Source: Terriglobia bacterium (GTDB lineage Bacteria; Acidobacteriota; Terriglobia; JAJPHL01). Taken from it: DNA of 64,000 nucleotides. The notes under the pieces are model-generated. The model worked only from the letters and a program-made list of their open reading frames with translations, did no database searches and had not been told where the DNA came from. The number at the start of each line of letters is the position of its first letter. The stretch's first letter is position 1. Below are positions 16,540 to 25,032 of this stretch, piece after piece. Location: the NCBI GenBank assembly GCA_021325275.1, contig JAJPHL010000068.1, positions 1-64,000 on the forward strand, given 5' to 3'. The position numbers were made by a program, and so were the translations under genes.

Positions 16540-18855
16540 TCACTTCACGCCAAACGCCGCCATTTGCTGCTTCAGTCGCACCATGGTCCGCGCCGCCGCG
16601 CCTTCCTCCATGCCGAACACTTGCGCTTGGCGAAACGCCGCCAGCGCCGCTTCGCGATTGCCAATCTGCCAGTTGGCGTCGGCGGTCGCGACCAACAGCG
16701 GTCCTTGGACCTTGGGATCGGTGTCGGCAATGTGCATCGCCTGTCCCAGCACTGCAATCGCGTCGTTCGGCCGCAGCATTTGTACCAGCGCCATACCTTG
16801 GAGCGTGAGGCAGCGAGCCACCAGGCCGCGTCCCATGGTTTCCGCTTCGCCGTGAAAAGGACTCTCCGCCAAGATGCGATCGGCGGCATCGTACGCCGCC
16901 TGCGGACGCCCCGCCAACAGCGCCGTGTCGGCGTAGGGGATCCATTCGTCCCAGGCGTCGGAGCCGGAACGCGCGGCGCCCTGCGCGTACGCTTCCATCG
17001 CTTCGTCGTAGCGCTGCTGCGCTTTCAAGATTCCGGCGAGCGTGTCGTAGGTGATCGGCGCGGGGCGCATGGCGATCGCCTTGCGCGCGTACGTTTCGGC
17101 GTCGGCGAACTTGGCTTGCGATCCCAGCGCCGCGGCGTACGCCTGATACCAGGTGGGATCGCCGTCGAACAGCACACGTGCGTGGTCGAGCGCGTCGATG
17201 GCCTCGGGGCCGCGCTTCAAACTCAGATACAACGTTCCGGCGCTCATCCAAAAATGATAGCGCTGGGTTTTGGATGTGGAGCAGGGCGGCGGCGCGAGTT
17301 TCACCGTGGAGCAATTCAGCGCCGGCGTGGTCACGTCGGTGGATTTTACGAAGACCGCGGCCTTGTCGTCGAGATACACCATTTTGAAGAGCGGCGAATC
17401 GCACATTTTGTCGAAGCGCGTGCCACGATAGCCGACGAATCGGTCGACCGACATCACCACCGTGCGAACGTTCCAGCCGTCGATCGCCATTTGCCAGTCG
17501 GGACGATCGAGCGTTTCGGCGGTCATGTTCATTTGCTGGAAAAAAAGATCCAAGCCGTAAGGAATCGCGCGGCCGTCGATGAAAACGGGATAGCGTCCCG
17601 CGCGGCCGTCTGCGCGCGGACCGAGACGCCACAGCAAGAATCCGCCAAGCGCGTAGTCGGCGTAGATTTCGCGCGGCAAATGATTCGCTTCGATGAACGC
17701 AGCCGCGCGTTCCGGCAACCAGTACGATTCGCCGGCGCCGAAATGCGCCAGCGTCAAATGCGTGTGATTGTAGCGATCGGTGATGTAAGCGCTCGATTGC
17801 CAGGCGACGGCAGCGATGAGGAGCGCGGAGGCCGCGAGTGTGGCGTAGTTCTTCGTCTTTGGCACGGCGCGCTGATGATCGCCGAAATCCAGCAACTCGG
17901 GCCCCACGATCGCCGCGGCAATCGCACTGATTCCATAGAATCGCGTGTAGAGAATCGCGCCCGCCGCCGAGCCGATCAGCAGCAGTCCTCCCCACACTCC
18001 GGCCGAGAAGCGCCGCCGGCGGAAAAATCCTACCACGGCGCCGGCGAGCGCCAGAGCCATGAGCCACCACAAATGATTGTCGGCTTCGGCGAGATTCAGC
18101 CAGTCGCGCGCTACGGCCCACGACACCGCGGTGCGTTTCCATTCATTGATGAATTGCGAATGCGCCGACATCACGCCGCCTTGCGCCAGGATCGCCCCGT
18201 AGATTTGCCACGTCCAGGGATTCACGAGCGTCGCGAGGAGCGTGAGCGACGCACACGGAAGCAGGCGATGCGGGCGCACCATCGCGAATCCGAAGACCAG
18301 CGCCAGACCATAGATGAATCCGGGATGCAGATTCACCCACACCAGCATCAGCGCCGGCAAAATCCAAATAGTACGCGGCGTCTTTTCTTCTGCGCGCCGG
18401 CGCAAAACGTCCCACAGGATTTTCAGATAGATCGCGGCCAGGAGGGTCGAGAACATGTTGGCGCGCACCAGAGTGGAGAACGCCACCGACGGCACAGCGA
18501 GCGCCGCCATCACTCCTCGCGTGATGCCGCCACGCCAAACGAGTAAAAGCGCGATCGCGCCGCACACCGCGGGCGACAGCAACGACAACAACGTCGCGCC
18601 GCCAAGGGTCCACAGCTTGTAGAAGAGCAAGCACGCGCCCACTGGATACGTCCACGGCTGGCCTTTGGCCGTGTACGAAAAAACCTCCGTGCGCATCACG
18701 TGACCCGATTCCAGCATGTATCGTCCCGACGCCATTTGCCACCACATGTCGGGATCGTCCATGCTGCGATAACCGGCCAGCGTGCCATACACCACGACGG
18801 CAGCGAGGGCCGCCGCCAAAACGCCGCGGGTCAGTTTTTCGAGCGGCGTCATCAT
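16540..18855 (-). CDS. polytopic membrane protein with C-terminal TPR repeats (GT-C-like)
   Basis: A 771-residue protein. The first ~370 residues form about ten membrane helices. The first periplasmic loop has the acidic motif DDPDMWWQMASGRYM, reminiscent of GT-C glycosyltransferases. A soluble region follows (PREIYADYALGGFLLWRLGP, VFIDGRAIPYGLDLF) and then several TPR helices (AIDALDHARVLFDGDP, ADAETYARKAIAMRP, YDEAMEAYAQGAARSG). The ATG overlaps the stop of the upstream paralogue (ATGA). The pair is a tandem duplication: length, domain order and the central motifs are shared. A lipid-linked sugar transferase is plausible but unproven; no gene symbol applies. Confidence 0.75.
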   Translation of the reverse strand: MMTPLEKLTRGVLAAALAAVVVYGTLAGYRSMDDPDMWWQMASGRYMLESGHVMRTEVFSYTAKGQPWTYPVGACLLFYKLWTLGGATLLSLLSPAVCGAIALLLVWRGGITRGVMAALAVPSVAFSTLVRANMFSTLLAAIYLKILWDVLRRRAEEKTPRTIWILPALMLVWVNLHPGFIYGLALVFGFAMVRPHRLLPCASLTLLATLVNPWTWQIYGAILAQGGVMSAHSQFINEWKRTAVSWAVARDWLNLAEADNHLWWLMALALAGAVVGFFRRRRFSAGVWGGLLLIGSAAGAILYTRFYGISAIAAAIVGPELLDFGDHQRAVPKTKNYATLAASALLIAAVAWQSSAYITDRYNHTHLTLAHFGAGESYWLPERAAAFIEANHLPREIYADYALGGFLLWRLGPRADGRAGRYPVFIDGRAIPYGLDLFFQQMNMTAETLDRPDWQMAIDGWNVRTVVMSVDRFVGYRGTRFDKMCDSPLFKMVYLDDKAAVFVKSTDVTTPALNCSTVKLAPPPCSTSKTQRYHFWMSAGTLYLSLKRGPEAIDALDHARVLFDGDPTWYQAYAAALGSQAKFADAETYARKAIAMRPAPITYDTLAGILKAQQRYDEAMEAYAQGAARSGSDAWDEWIPYADTALLAGRPQAAYDAADRILAESPFHGEAETMGRGLVARCLTLQGMALVQMLRPNDAIAVLGQAMHIADTDPKVQGPLLVATADANWQIGNREAALAAFRQAQVFGMEEGAAARTMVRLKQQMAAFGVK

Positions 18856-21164
18856 TTCAGGCTGAGGTGAAACATCACGCGTTTCCGGATTTCGTCGTTG
18901 CCGGCGTGGGCCATGGAATTCGCGCGATCGAGCGCCGCGCGCGCCGCCGCTTCATTGTGGCTCTGATAGTAGGCGTCGGCCAAGCGCAAATACATTTTCT
19001 CCTGCAGCGAGGTTTTCTCCGGAGCGATTTTCACGCCTTGCGAAAATGCCTCGATGGCACCGCGCGTATCGAATTGCGCCAGCAGCACGTCGCCGCGCAC
19101 GCCCATCATGCGCGCGGTCAAGGGGCGTCCCAGCGCTTCCGCCGATCCATGGAATGGACTCAATTTCAGCGCACGATCGGCGGCCATGAGCGCTTCTTTT
19201 GGCCGTCCGGCCAGCAGTGCCGTGGGCGCGAGTACCGCGTATCCCTCGTACGGCCGGGGCGTATGGGCCACCACTTCCCAATAACACTGGCGCGCCTCGT
19301 TGTAGCGTTCCTGACTCGCATAGAAATCGCCGAGAGATTGCCAGTAGCCCGATGTTGGATTGATGTCCACCGCCTTGCGAAATTCGTTCTCCGCGTCTTT
19401 CATGCGGCTCTGCATCATGCGCAACTGTGCCAGGTCGAAGTGCAGACTGGCGTCGTTGTCGAAGATCGCGCGTCCTTCGGCGATGGCGTGTTCCGCGTCG
19501 GCAGGGCGATTGAGGACGACATAAAGATGCGCCAAGTTTGCCCAATAGTAATATCTCGCGGCGCGCGACGCGTCTGCCGGCAGCGGCGGGATCGGCGCGC
19601 TTGCGCACTCGAGCGGCGGCGCGTTCATCTCCGGCGTGAGTGCGTCCGCTTTCACAAAAACCGCCGCCGTCGCGTCGAGATAAACAAGGCGCACCACCGG
19701 CGACGGACACGCCATCGGGATGGGGAGCGTGGTGTATCCAACGCCGCGGTCGAGTGACACAAGGATCGTGCGAATCTTCCAGTGATCGAACGCCGCCGTC
19801 CACTCCTCAGAGTCGGGGGCCGTGGTCATCAGGTATTGCTGCGACAAAAAAAGATCGTCGCCGTAGGGCAGGGCGCGGCCGTCGATGAAAACGGGATAGC
19901 GTGGGGCGAGCCGCCACATGACAAAACCACCGAGCGAGTAGGAATGATAAATCTCGCGCGGCAAATGATGATCTTCGATGAATTTTGCGGCGCGCTCCGG
20001 CGCCCAGGCCGCCTCGCCGGTTGCGAAGGCCTGTTCGCCCGGCTTCGTGAGATAAAAATCGCCGCCCACAATTGGGATGACTCGCCAGCTCACGAACGCG
20101 ACGAGCAAGGCGCATGAAGTCGCCGCGATCGCACGCGGCAGCCGGAACTTTTCCAAATCGAAGCCGCTCAGCAAATCAGGCGCTATGATCACCGCTCCGG
20201 CCGCGAAAAGTCCTTGGAAACGGAAAAACTCGAGGGCCACCGCAACCAGCCCCGCCAAAGCAAGCGTTCCCAGAATTTTTCGGCGCGCTAGCCCCGCGAG
20301 CATCGCCGCGGCGCACAACGCCATGATGCACCAAAACTCCGGGCGTGGATCGCGACCATGCCACAGGTCGTGCAACACCGGCATCGAGAGCGGCATGCGT
20401 CCCCACTCGGCGATGAATCCGCGATGCACCGGCATCGCTTCACCTTGCGCCGCGATTTCTTCGTAGACGCGCCAACCCCAAGGATTCACGAGCGCCGCCG
20501 CGAATGTCGCCAAGGTCACGGGCAGCAGCGTGCGAACATCGCGCCGGGGTGCGGTGAAATGCGATGCGATGAAATGCGATGCGATGAAATGCGAGATGAC
20601 GCGCCATCCGGCGAACGCCGCGACCATCGCGAGCCCATAGACGAATCCGGGATGGAGATTCACCCACAGCAGCATGAGCGCGGGCAGCATCCACAATCGC
20701 CGTTCGCGCTGTTCGCTAGGGTCGTTTTCCGCCGACCATAAAATTTCGAGAAAACACGCCGCCAGCACAGTGGTGAACATGTTGGCGCGGACTTCGGTGG
20801 TAATCGCGACCGATGGCACGGCCAGCGCGGCGAGCCAACAGCGCAGGAATCCTCCGCGCGCCATTGTGACCGCCGCGATCGCGGCGCCCGCGGCCGCTGA
20901 GAGGAGCGAGAGAAGCGTGAATCCGCCGGCGAGGTAGAGCAAATAGAAAATCACGCCGTTGCCGGCGGGATAAATCCACGGCGCGCCCGGCGCGGTATAG
21001 GAAAAAACTTCGGTGCGCGCGATGTGGCCGGTCGAGAACAGGTATCGGCCGGAGGCCAGTTGCCACCAAACGTCGGTGTCGTCCAAGGGATGAACGCCGG
21101 CTATGAACGCGTAGGCGATCACCGCGCCTGCCGCGATCCAATAGAGAACCGCGCGCGCGTTCAC
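18852..21164 (-). CDS. polytopic membrane protein with C-terminal TPR repeats (GT-C-like), paralogue
   Basis: A 770-residue paralogue of the downstream gene with the same plan: N-terminal membrane bundle with DDTDVWWQLASGRYLF in the first external loop, a soluble middle segment (PREIYHSYSLGGFVMWRLAP, VFIDGRALPYGDDLF) and C-terminal TPR units (DAEHAIAEGRAIFDNDA, KDAENEFRKAVDINP, YNEARQCYWEVV). The GTG at 21164 is chosen because it overlaps the upstream stop (GTGA) and makes the two paralogues almost equal in length. A small in-frame 15-bp tandem repeat adds copies of the peptide SHFIA in a cytoplasmic or periplasmic loop around residue 190-205. Confidence 0.75.
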   Translation of the reverse strand: MNARAVLYWIAAGAVIAYAFIAGVHPLDDTDVWWQLASGRYLFSTGHIARTEVFSYTAPGAPWIYPAGNGVIFYLLYLAGGFTLLSLLSAAAGAAIAAVTMARGGFLRCWLAALAVPSVAITTEVRANMFTTVLAACFLEILWSAENDPSEQRERRLWMLPALMLLWVNLHPGFVYGLAMVAAFAGWRVISHFIASHFIASHFTAPRRDVRTLLPVTLATFAAALVNPWGWRVYEEIAAQGEAMPVHRGFIAEWGRMPLSMPVLHDLWHGRDPRPEFWCIMALCAAAMLAGLARRKILGTLALAGLVAVALEFFRFQGLFAAGAVIIAPDLLSGFDLEKFRLPRAIAATSCALLVAFVSWRVIPIVGGDFYLTKPGEQAFATGEAAWAPERAAKFIEDHHLPREIYHSYSLGGFVMWRLAPRYPVFIDGRALPYGDDLFLSQQYLMTTAPDSEEWTAAFDHWKIRTILVSLDRGVGYTTLPIPMACPSPVVRLVYLDATAAVFVKADALTPEMNAPPLECASAPIPPLPADASRAARYYYWANLAHLYVVLNRPADAEHAIAEGRAIFDNDASLHFDLAQLRMMQSRMKDAENEFRKAVDINPTSGYWQSLGDFYASQERYNEARQCYWEVVAHTPRPYEGYAVLAPTALLAGRPKEALMAADRALKLSPFHGSAEALGRPLTARMMGVRGDVLLAQFDTRGAIEAFSQGVKIAPEKTSLQEKMYLRLADAYYQSHNEAAARAALDRANSMAHAGNDEIRKRVMFHLSLK
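20555..20595. repeat. in-frame 15-bp tandem repeat inside the membrane/TPR gene
   Basis: The 15-mer TGAAATGCGATGCGA occurs twice in full and once in part, encoding a repeated five-residue peptide (S-H-F-I-A) on the minus strand. The length keeps the frame, so copy-number changes would alter only loop length. The paralogue at 16540-18855 lacks it. Confidence 0.7.
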
Positions 21165-22477
21165 TTCGGAAGCTCGCACGCCGCGCCGACAAATTTGCCC
21201 GCCACTCCGCGATGGCCCGCCACCAGTCGATACGCGAGCCACGTGAAGGGACGCAGCGGCGGCGATTCCAGCGCGCCGGCGATCAAGTTGTGGTATCCGG
21301 CTTCCAGAGTTTCAATCAACGCCTGGCTGCCGCCGCAGATCGATCCGTCGGCGCGCACCCAATGCATTTGCCGGTCGACCCACGGAAGAACCTCCGGCGG
21401 AATCCGCGGAATCTCCTGATACGGACGCATCGCCACGGGACGCAGCGAAAATGCGCGGAGCCATTCGACCATGCGCCGGCAGAATCCGCAGTCGCCGTCC
21501 CAGAGAAGGAGTCCACCGTCGTTGGGCGGCGCGGCGAGCACGACGCCGGGAAAGAACTCGGGCGGCGCGCTGAAGTTTTCCCACCAATCCATCAAGCGCG
21601 AGATTCCGGCGAGCCGCCGCACGCGCGCGCCGATCGCCACCCAATCGAAAAACACCAGCAGCATCGCCGCCGACGTGAAAAGCACTTGGTTCATGAACAC
21701 CAGCGCGCCGACGTGGACCGCGAACCCCATCGCTAAAAACCAGGGACGCGATTTTTTCCAGAAGTATCCGAGAGGGAAAAGAATCGCCCACAACAAAACG
21801 ATCGCCAGCAACGGACCCACGTAGCGCCGATAGGGAATCAGCCACATCGCCGCGGTGAAATGCGTGCTGTTCAAATTTCCCAGCGACGCGGCGACGAATT
21901 GCGCCGGCACATTGTCGGCGTCCAGGAATCGCCAGCCGCTGAAGCGCAGAATCAACAGTCCGTTCGACACGTAGGTCCACGCGACGAGCACGCGGATCAA
22001 GGCCACGGGATAGCGATACGCGCTGCGTGGACGCGCTACCGGCGCGCCGGCCAGCGCGTCGATGGAAAAACGATCGCCGCACGGGAGAAACGCCAGCAAG
22101 ACGAGCACGGTCAACGCGGCCATGTCGCTTTGGCTGTATCCGCCGAGCGCACTGAGCAATCCTTCGTAAAGAATCACCAGCAGCGCCGACGTTTTCACGG
22201 TGACACGCGTCCACCAGCCGGTCATGCCCATGAAAAGTGAAATCAGCAGCGCCAGTTTGAACAGCACCATGCCTTCCGTGGTGAGAAGGCGGTCAAAGAA
22301 GCGCCACGAAAGATACTGCATCACTCCTACGGGACGCAGCAGCGTAGAAGGAAGCTCGCGCAGCGCGGAGAACGACGCGTGAAACACAACCACGAGCCAC
22401 ACCGCGTGCGCGACCACTCGGATGGCAGCCAATTCCGCCGCGGGAGTTTTCTCTAAGGAGTCAGTTGCACTCGCCAT
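21161..22477 (-). CDS. HTTM-domain membrane protein fused to a DCC (DUF393) thiol-oxidoreductase-like domain
   Basis: A 438-residue protein. Roughly the first 300 residues are polytopic and match the HTTM family (horizontally transferred transmembrane domain, related to vitamin-K-dependent gamma-carboxylase), including the Trp- and Pro-rich segments MTGWWTRVTVKTS and NLNSTHFTAAMWLIP. The last ~110 residues form a DUF393/DCC domain with the signature LLWDGDCGFCRRMVEWLR. Fusion of the two is known in bacteria but the reaction is not. The ATG at 22477 has AAGG five bases upstream; it overlaps the preceding gene by 25 bases. No substrate peptide is obvious nearby. Confidence 0.82.
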   Translation of the reverse strand: MASATDSLEKTPAAELAAIRVVAHAVWLVVVFHASFSALRELPSTLLRPVGVMQYLSWRFFDRLLTTEGMVLFKLALLISLFMGMTGWWTRVTVKTSALLVILYEGLLSALGGYSQSDMAALTVLVLLAFLPCGDRFSIDALAGAPVARPRSAYRYPVALIRVLVAWTYVSNGLLILRFSGWRFLDADNVPAQFVAASLGNLNSTHFTAAMWLIPYRRYVGPLLAIVLLWAILFPLGYFWKKSRPWFLAMGFAVHVGALVFMNQVLFTSAAMLLVFFDWVAIGARVRRLAGISRLMDWWENFSAPPEFFPGVVLAAPPNDGGLLLWDGDCGFCRRMVEWLRAFSLRPVAMRPYQEIPRIPPEVLPWVDRQMHWVRADGSICGGSQALIETLEAGYHNLIAGALESPPLRPFTWLAYRLVAGHRGVAGKFVGAACELPK

Positions 22478-23016
22478 GAGGCCTTGTGTTGCTCGAAATC
22501 TCCGAAGTGAACGTACGGCCACTGGAACTCGTCGAGGCGGACGGCTACCAGCGGATCGGGCGCGTTGTCGCCGCGGCGCAAATTGTATGCGTCGCCCCAT
22601 CCGGCGAGGAGTTCGCCGAGGCTCGCGTCGGGCGGCAGCATGCGCCAACGAGCCCACAATTGCGCGTTGCGCGGATGCGGCGACCGAATCAGGAATTGCG
22701 TGTTCATCTGGATGGCGCGCGCCAGCGTCGCATTGCGATTGCCCAGCGCGTTGGTGATCGTCGACGACGGCATTTCCACAATTCGGCGGCCGCGCGTTTC
22801 ACCGGCTAGCACGTAATAGCGCACCGGGCCCGAGCCGAGCGCGCGCGGCTCGGCCGCGAATCCCCAAAACGTGACCGGATAAAAATTCAGCGCGTACAGG
22901 AACGCCCACAGGAGCGGAACGCCGAAGGCGATGGTGAGGAGCGCATTGCGAAGCTGCGCTTGACGATCGGTTTCCACCAGGCCGGCGCCGGAGTATCGCT
23001 GCATGTTTCGTCCCAT
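22453..23016 (-). CDS. hypothetical membrane-anchored protein, partner of the HTTM-DCC gene
   Basis: A 187-residue protein with one N-terminal membrane helix (about residues 24-45, LLTIAFGVPLLWAFLYAL) and a C-terminal domain rich in Trp and aromatic residues that should lie outside the cytoplasm. It is not recognised. Its last 25 bases overlap the HTTM-DCC gene in another frame. HTTM proteins are often encoded with a small single-pass companion, so a joint membrane complex is likely. An ATG at 23004 (MQRYSG) is an alternative start. Three bases separate it from the upstream phospholipase-like gene. Confidence 0.7.
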   Translation of the reverse strand: MGRNMQRYSGAGLVETDRQAQLRNALLTIAFGVPLLWAFLYALNFYPVTFWGFAAEPRALGSGPVRYYVLAGETRGRRIVEMPSSTITNALGNRNATLARAIQMNTQFLIRSPHPRNAQLWARWRMLPPDASLGELLAGWGDAYNLRRGDNAPDPLVAVRLDEFQWPYVHFGDFEQHKASWRVQLTP

Positions 23017-23019
23017 CGC

Positions 23020-24183
23020 CTACTGCTTGCCGCCCGCCTCGAAACGCCATTCCACGCGTTGATTGTCGGGCGGAACGAATTTGTCGGCCGATTGATTGCC
23101 GTGCTGTCCGTTGACGTAATACATCCAGTAGCGATTGTTCAATCCGTTGACGCGATTTCCGATCGCCGTCACGAGATCGCCGTTGGGATACGTCTTGGTC
23201 TCCACATGATGGCGTTCGCGCAGCAGCTCGAGCAGCGTTTTTCCACCGCGCCCATAAACCGTGACCGTTTCATTCAGCCATTCGTCGCCGGAGTTGAGCC
23301 ACGCGGTGGTCCACACGTCGCGCAGCATGCCGGCGGAGTCGGCCAGGCGTTGCAGCGTGAACGGCAGCGCTTCGGGCGTTTCTTTTCCCGAGGCGAACGC
23401 GCCCTTTCGATCGATTTCGTAGAGTTGCTCGACGAATCCATTGTTGCGGCGCACAAATGTTTCCATCTCCGCGACCCATGGCCCCGCGCGATGCCGCGCC
23501 GGCAACAGCGCCGGCAAATCTTTTTCGTTCACCGCGCGATCCACGAACTGGCTCTCGAAACGGGAGTGGATTCCATTGGAATCGCGGCCAACGGGAAAAC
23601 CTTTTGGATTCGGATAATCCTTCGCCCATCCATTGAAATGAACCGTGCAATGCAGCGGCTGGCCGAGGTCGGTGACGAAATGTGCCATCACGCCGGCTAA
23701 GTAGATGATGCTCTCTTCAATTTGATGGCGGATCAAACGATCGGGCTCGGAGTCTTCGCGCGTGTCGCGCCATTCGCGAAAATTGGTAGTGAGTTTCTCG
23801 GCGTATTCGGCAATCGCTACCGGCGCCGTGCCGAGATCGGAGACCGGTTTGTCGCCCACCAGACCGCGTTTGTACGCCGCGAACAGCAGCGCGTAGCGCG
23901 TGTCGGGGATTTTGTCCGGGCCCCAGTATTCGAGATCGAAATAATGGTCCGCTGGATTCAGTTGACCGAGCGCCGACGTCGTCCCGCCGCGCCAGCGGTC
24001 CGGCTCGGGACAGAGATAGACCAATCGTTCCTTGGCGGCGAGAAAGAACGCCGGAAAATCCTTAGGCAGCGCGTTGACCGCCGCGCGCGCGCTGATCTCG
24101 TGGCCTTTTTCGCCCCACGCGAAGGCCTGCGATGCCACCAGAAGCGCGGCGCAAACAAACAGGCGGGCGTTCTTGTTATGCAA
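23020..24183 (-). CDS. secreted zinc-dependent phospholipase C / S1-P1 nuclease-like protein
   Basis: A 387-residue secreted protein. A signal peptide (LFVCAALLVASQAFA) is followed directly by WGEKGHEISARAA. In the S1/P1 nuclease and zinc phospholipase C superfamily the mature N-terminal Trp binds zinc, and His in GHE is also a ligand. Other expected ligands are DHYFD and the helix HQIEESIIYLAGVMAHFVTD with LGQPLHC. The C-terminal ~60 residues (YPNGDLVTAIGNRVNG to the end) look like a DUF4430-type beta domain, an unusual addition. The TTG start at 24183 places the signal peptide at the very N-terminus and overlaps the upstream stop by eight bases; the longer frame upstream would bury the signal. 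Confidence 0.8.
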   Translation of the reverse strand: MHNKNARLFVCAALLVASQAFAWGEKGHEISARAAVNALPKDFPAFFLAAKERLVYLCPEPDRWRGGTTSALGQLNPADHYFDLEYWGPDKIPDTRYALLFAAYKRGLVGDKPVSDLGTAPVAIAEYAEKLTTNFREWRDTREDSEPDRLIRHQIEESIIYLAGVMAHFVTDLGQPLHCTVHFNGWAKDYPNPKGFPVGRDSNGIHSRFESQFVDRAVNEKDLPALLPARHRAGPWVAEMETFVRRNNGFVEQLYEIDRKGAFASGKETPEALPFTLQRLADSAGMLRDVWTTAWLNSGDEWLNETVTVYGRGGKTLLELLRERHHVETKTYPNGDLVTAIGNRVNGLNNRYWMYYVNGQHGNQSADKFVPPDNQRVEWRFEAGGKQ

Positions 24184-24976
24184 ACGTGACCCCCACGGCT
24201 GCGCCGCGATCGGCTTGCAGAAGTCGCGCCGCCGATCCGCGATTGCTGGACAGCTCCAGATATCCGCTGCTGCCGACGATGACGAAAACCTCATTCGCGG
24301 CGCTCTGCGCGTAATTCAAATTCAGCTTGGTGACTTCGCCCTTGCCCACGGCGATCTTGAAGGCCGGCGCATTTTCCGAGAACAACCGCGGCACGTCTTG
24401 CGGCGTGATGTTGGTGATGAGATTGCCGAAGCGATCCACCTTGATGACCACGCCTTGCAACGCGTTCTCACCGGCGGGCTTTGGTTTGGGCGGCGCGAAT
24501 TTCACGTAGTCGGTGACGAGGTCGCCGAATTTTTCCGATTCCACGCCTCGCGCCATCCATCCGACGATCGGCGCGAAAACGTCGCGGCCCTGAAATGTTT
24601 GGCTCACGGGAGTCAGGAAATAGTGTTCCGACGTGATGTGGCGCACGCGGTGCTCCGGTTCCTGCGCGTACATGAACGAAAGCACGCCGTTATCGGGCGC
24701 CACAAACCAATGGTGCTCGCTGTTCGCCAGAATCGGGCGGCGCGCCGTGCCCACGCCGGGATCGACGATGACCAGATGGATCGTCCAATTGGGAAAATAC
24801 TTGTACGCTTGTGCGATCGTGTACGCGCCGTCGAGAATATCGTAGGGTCGAACTTCGTGGCTGATGTCGACGATGTCGGTTTCCGGCGCCAGTTTCAAAA
24901 TCACGCCCTTCAACACGCCTACAAAGTGGTCGTTGTGTCCAAAATCGGTGGTCAGTGTGACGATCTTCCGCGCCAT
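24176..24976 (-). CDS. S-adenosyl-L-methionine hydrolase (SAM hydroxide adenosyltransferase, DUF62)
   Basis: A 266-residue enzyme of the family that includes fluorinase and chlorinase; ordinary bacterial members use water and split SAM into adenosine and methionine. Family landmarks are TLTTDFGHNDHFVG at the N-terminus, DISHEVRPYDILDGAY, VDPGVGTARRP, FVAPDNGVLS, and in the C-terminal domain VIKVDRFGNLITNI. The family's SAM contacts are conserved as far as can be judged by eye; there is nothing to suggest halogenation. TATAGT seven bases upstream of the ATG on the minus strand is a likely -10, suggesting that the eight-gene run starts here with almost no leader. Confidence 0.9.
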   Translation of the reverse strand: MARKIVTLTTDFGHNDHFVGVLKGVILKLAPETDIVDISHEVRPYDILDGAYTIAQAYKYFPNWTIHLVIVDPGVGTARRPILANSEHHWFVAPDNGVLSFMYAQEPEHRVRHITSEHYFLTPVSQTFQGRDVFAPIVGWMARGVESEKFGDLVTDYVKFAPPKPKPAGENALQGVVIKVDRFGNLITNITPQDVPRLFSENAPAFKIAVGKGEVTKLNLNYAQSAANEVFVIVGSSGYLELSSNRGSAARLLQADRGAAVGVTFA

Positions 24977-25032
24977 GGGAAAGACTATAGCAGAGACGGC
25001 TGGGAAACTGGTACGCCTGATAAACTATAAGG

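Noticed and set aside
16276-18546. A 756-codon plus-strand open frame and a 593-codon minus-strand frame over the membrane/TPR gene
   Set aside because: Both are Arg-rich shadows in other frames of 16540-18855, whose helices, TPRs and overlap with its paralogue are convincing.
20555-20595. Short regular repeats resembling a small CRISPR-like or tandem array
   Set aside because: Units are 15 bp without spacers and are in frame within a coding gene; no cas genes are present.
24176-24976. A halogenase (fluorinase or chlorinase) in the SAM hydrolase family
   Set aside because: No halogenase-specific loop or associated pathway genes could be seen; the general SAM hydrolase reading is safer.
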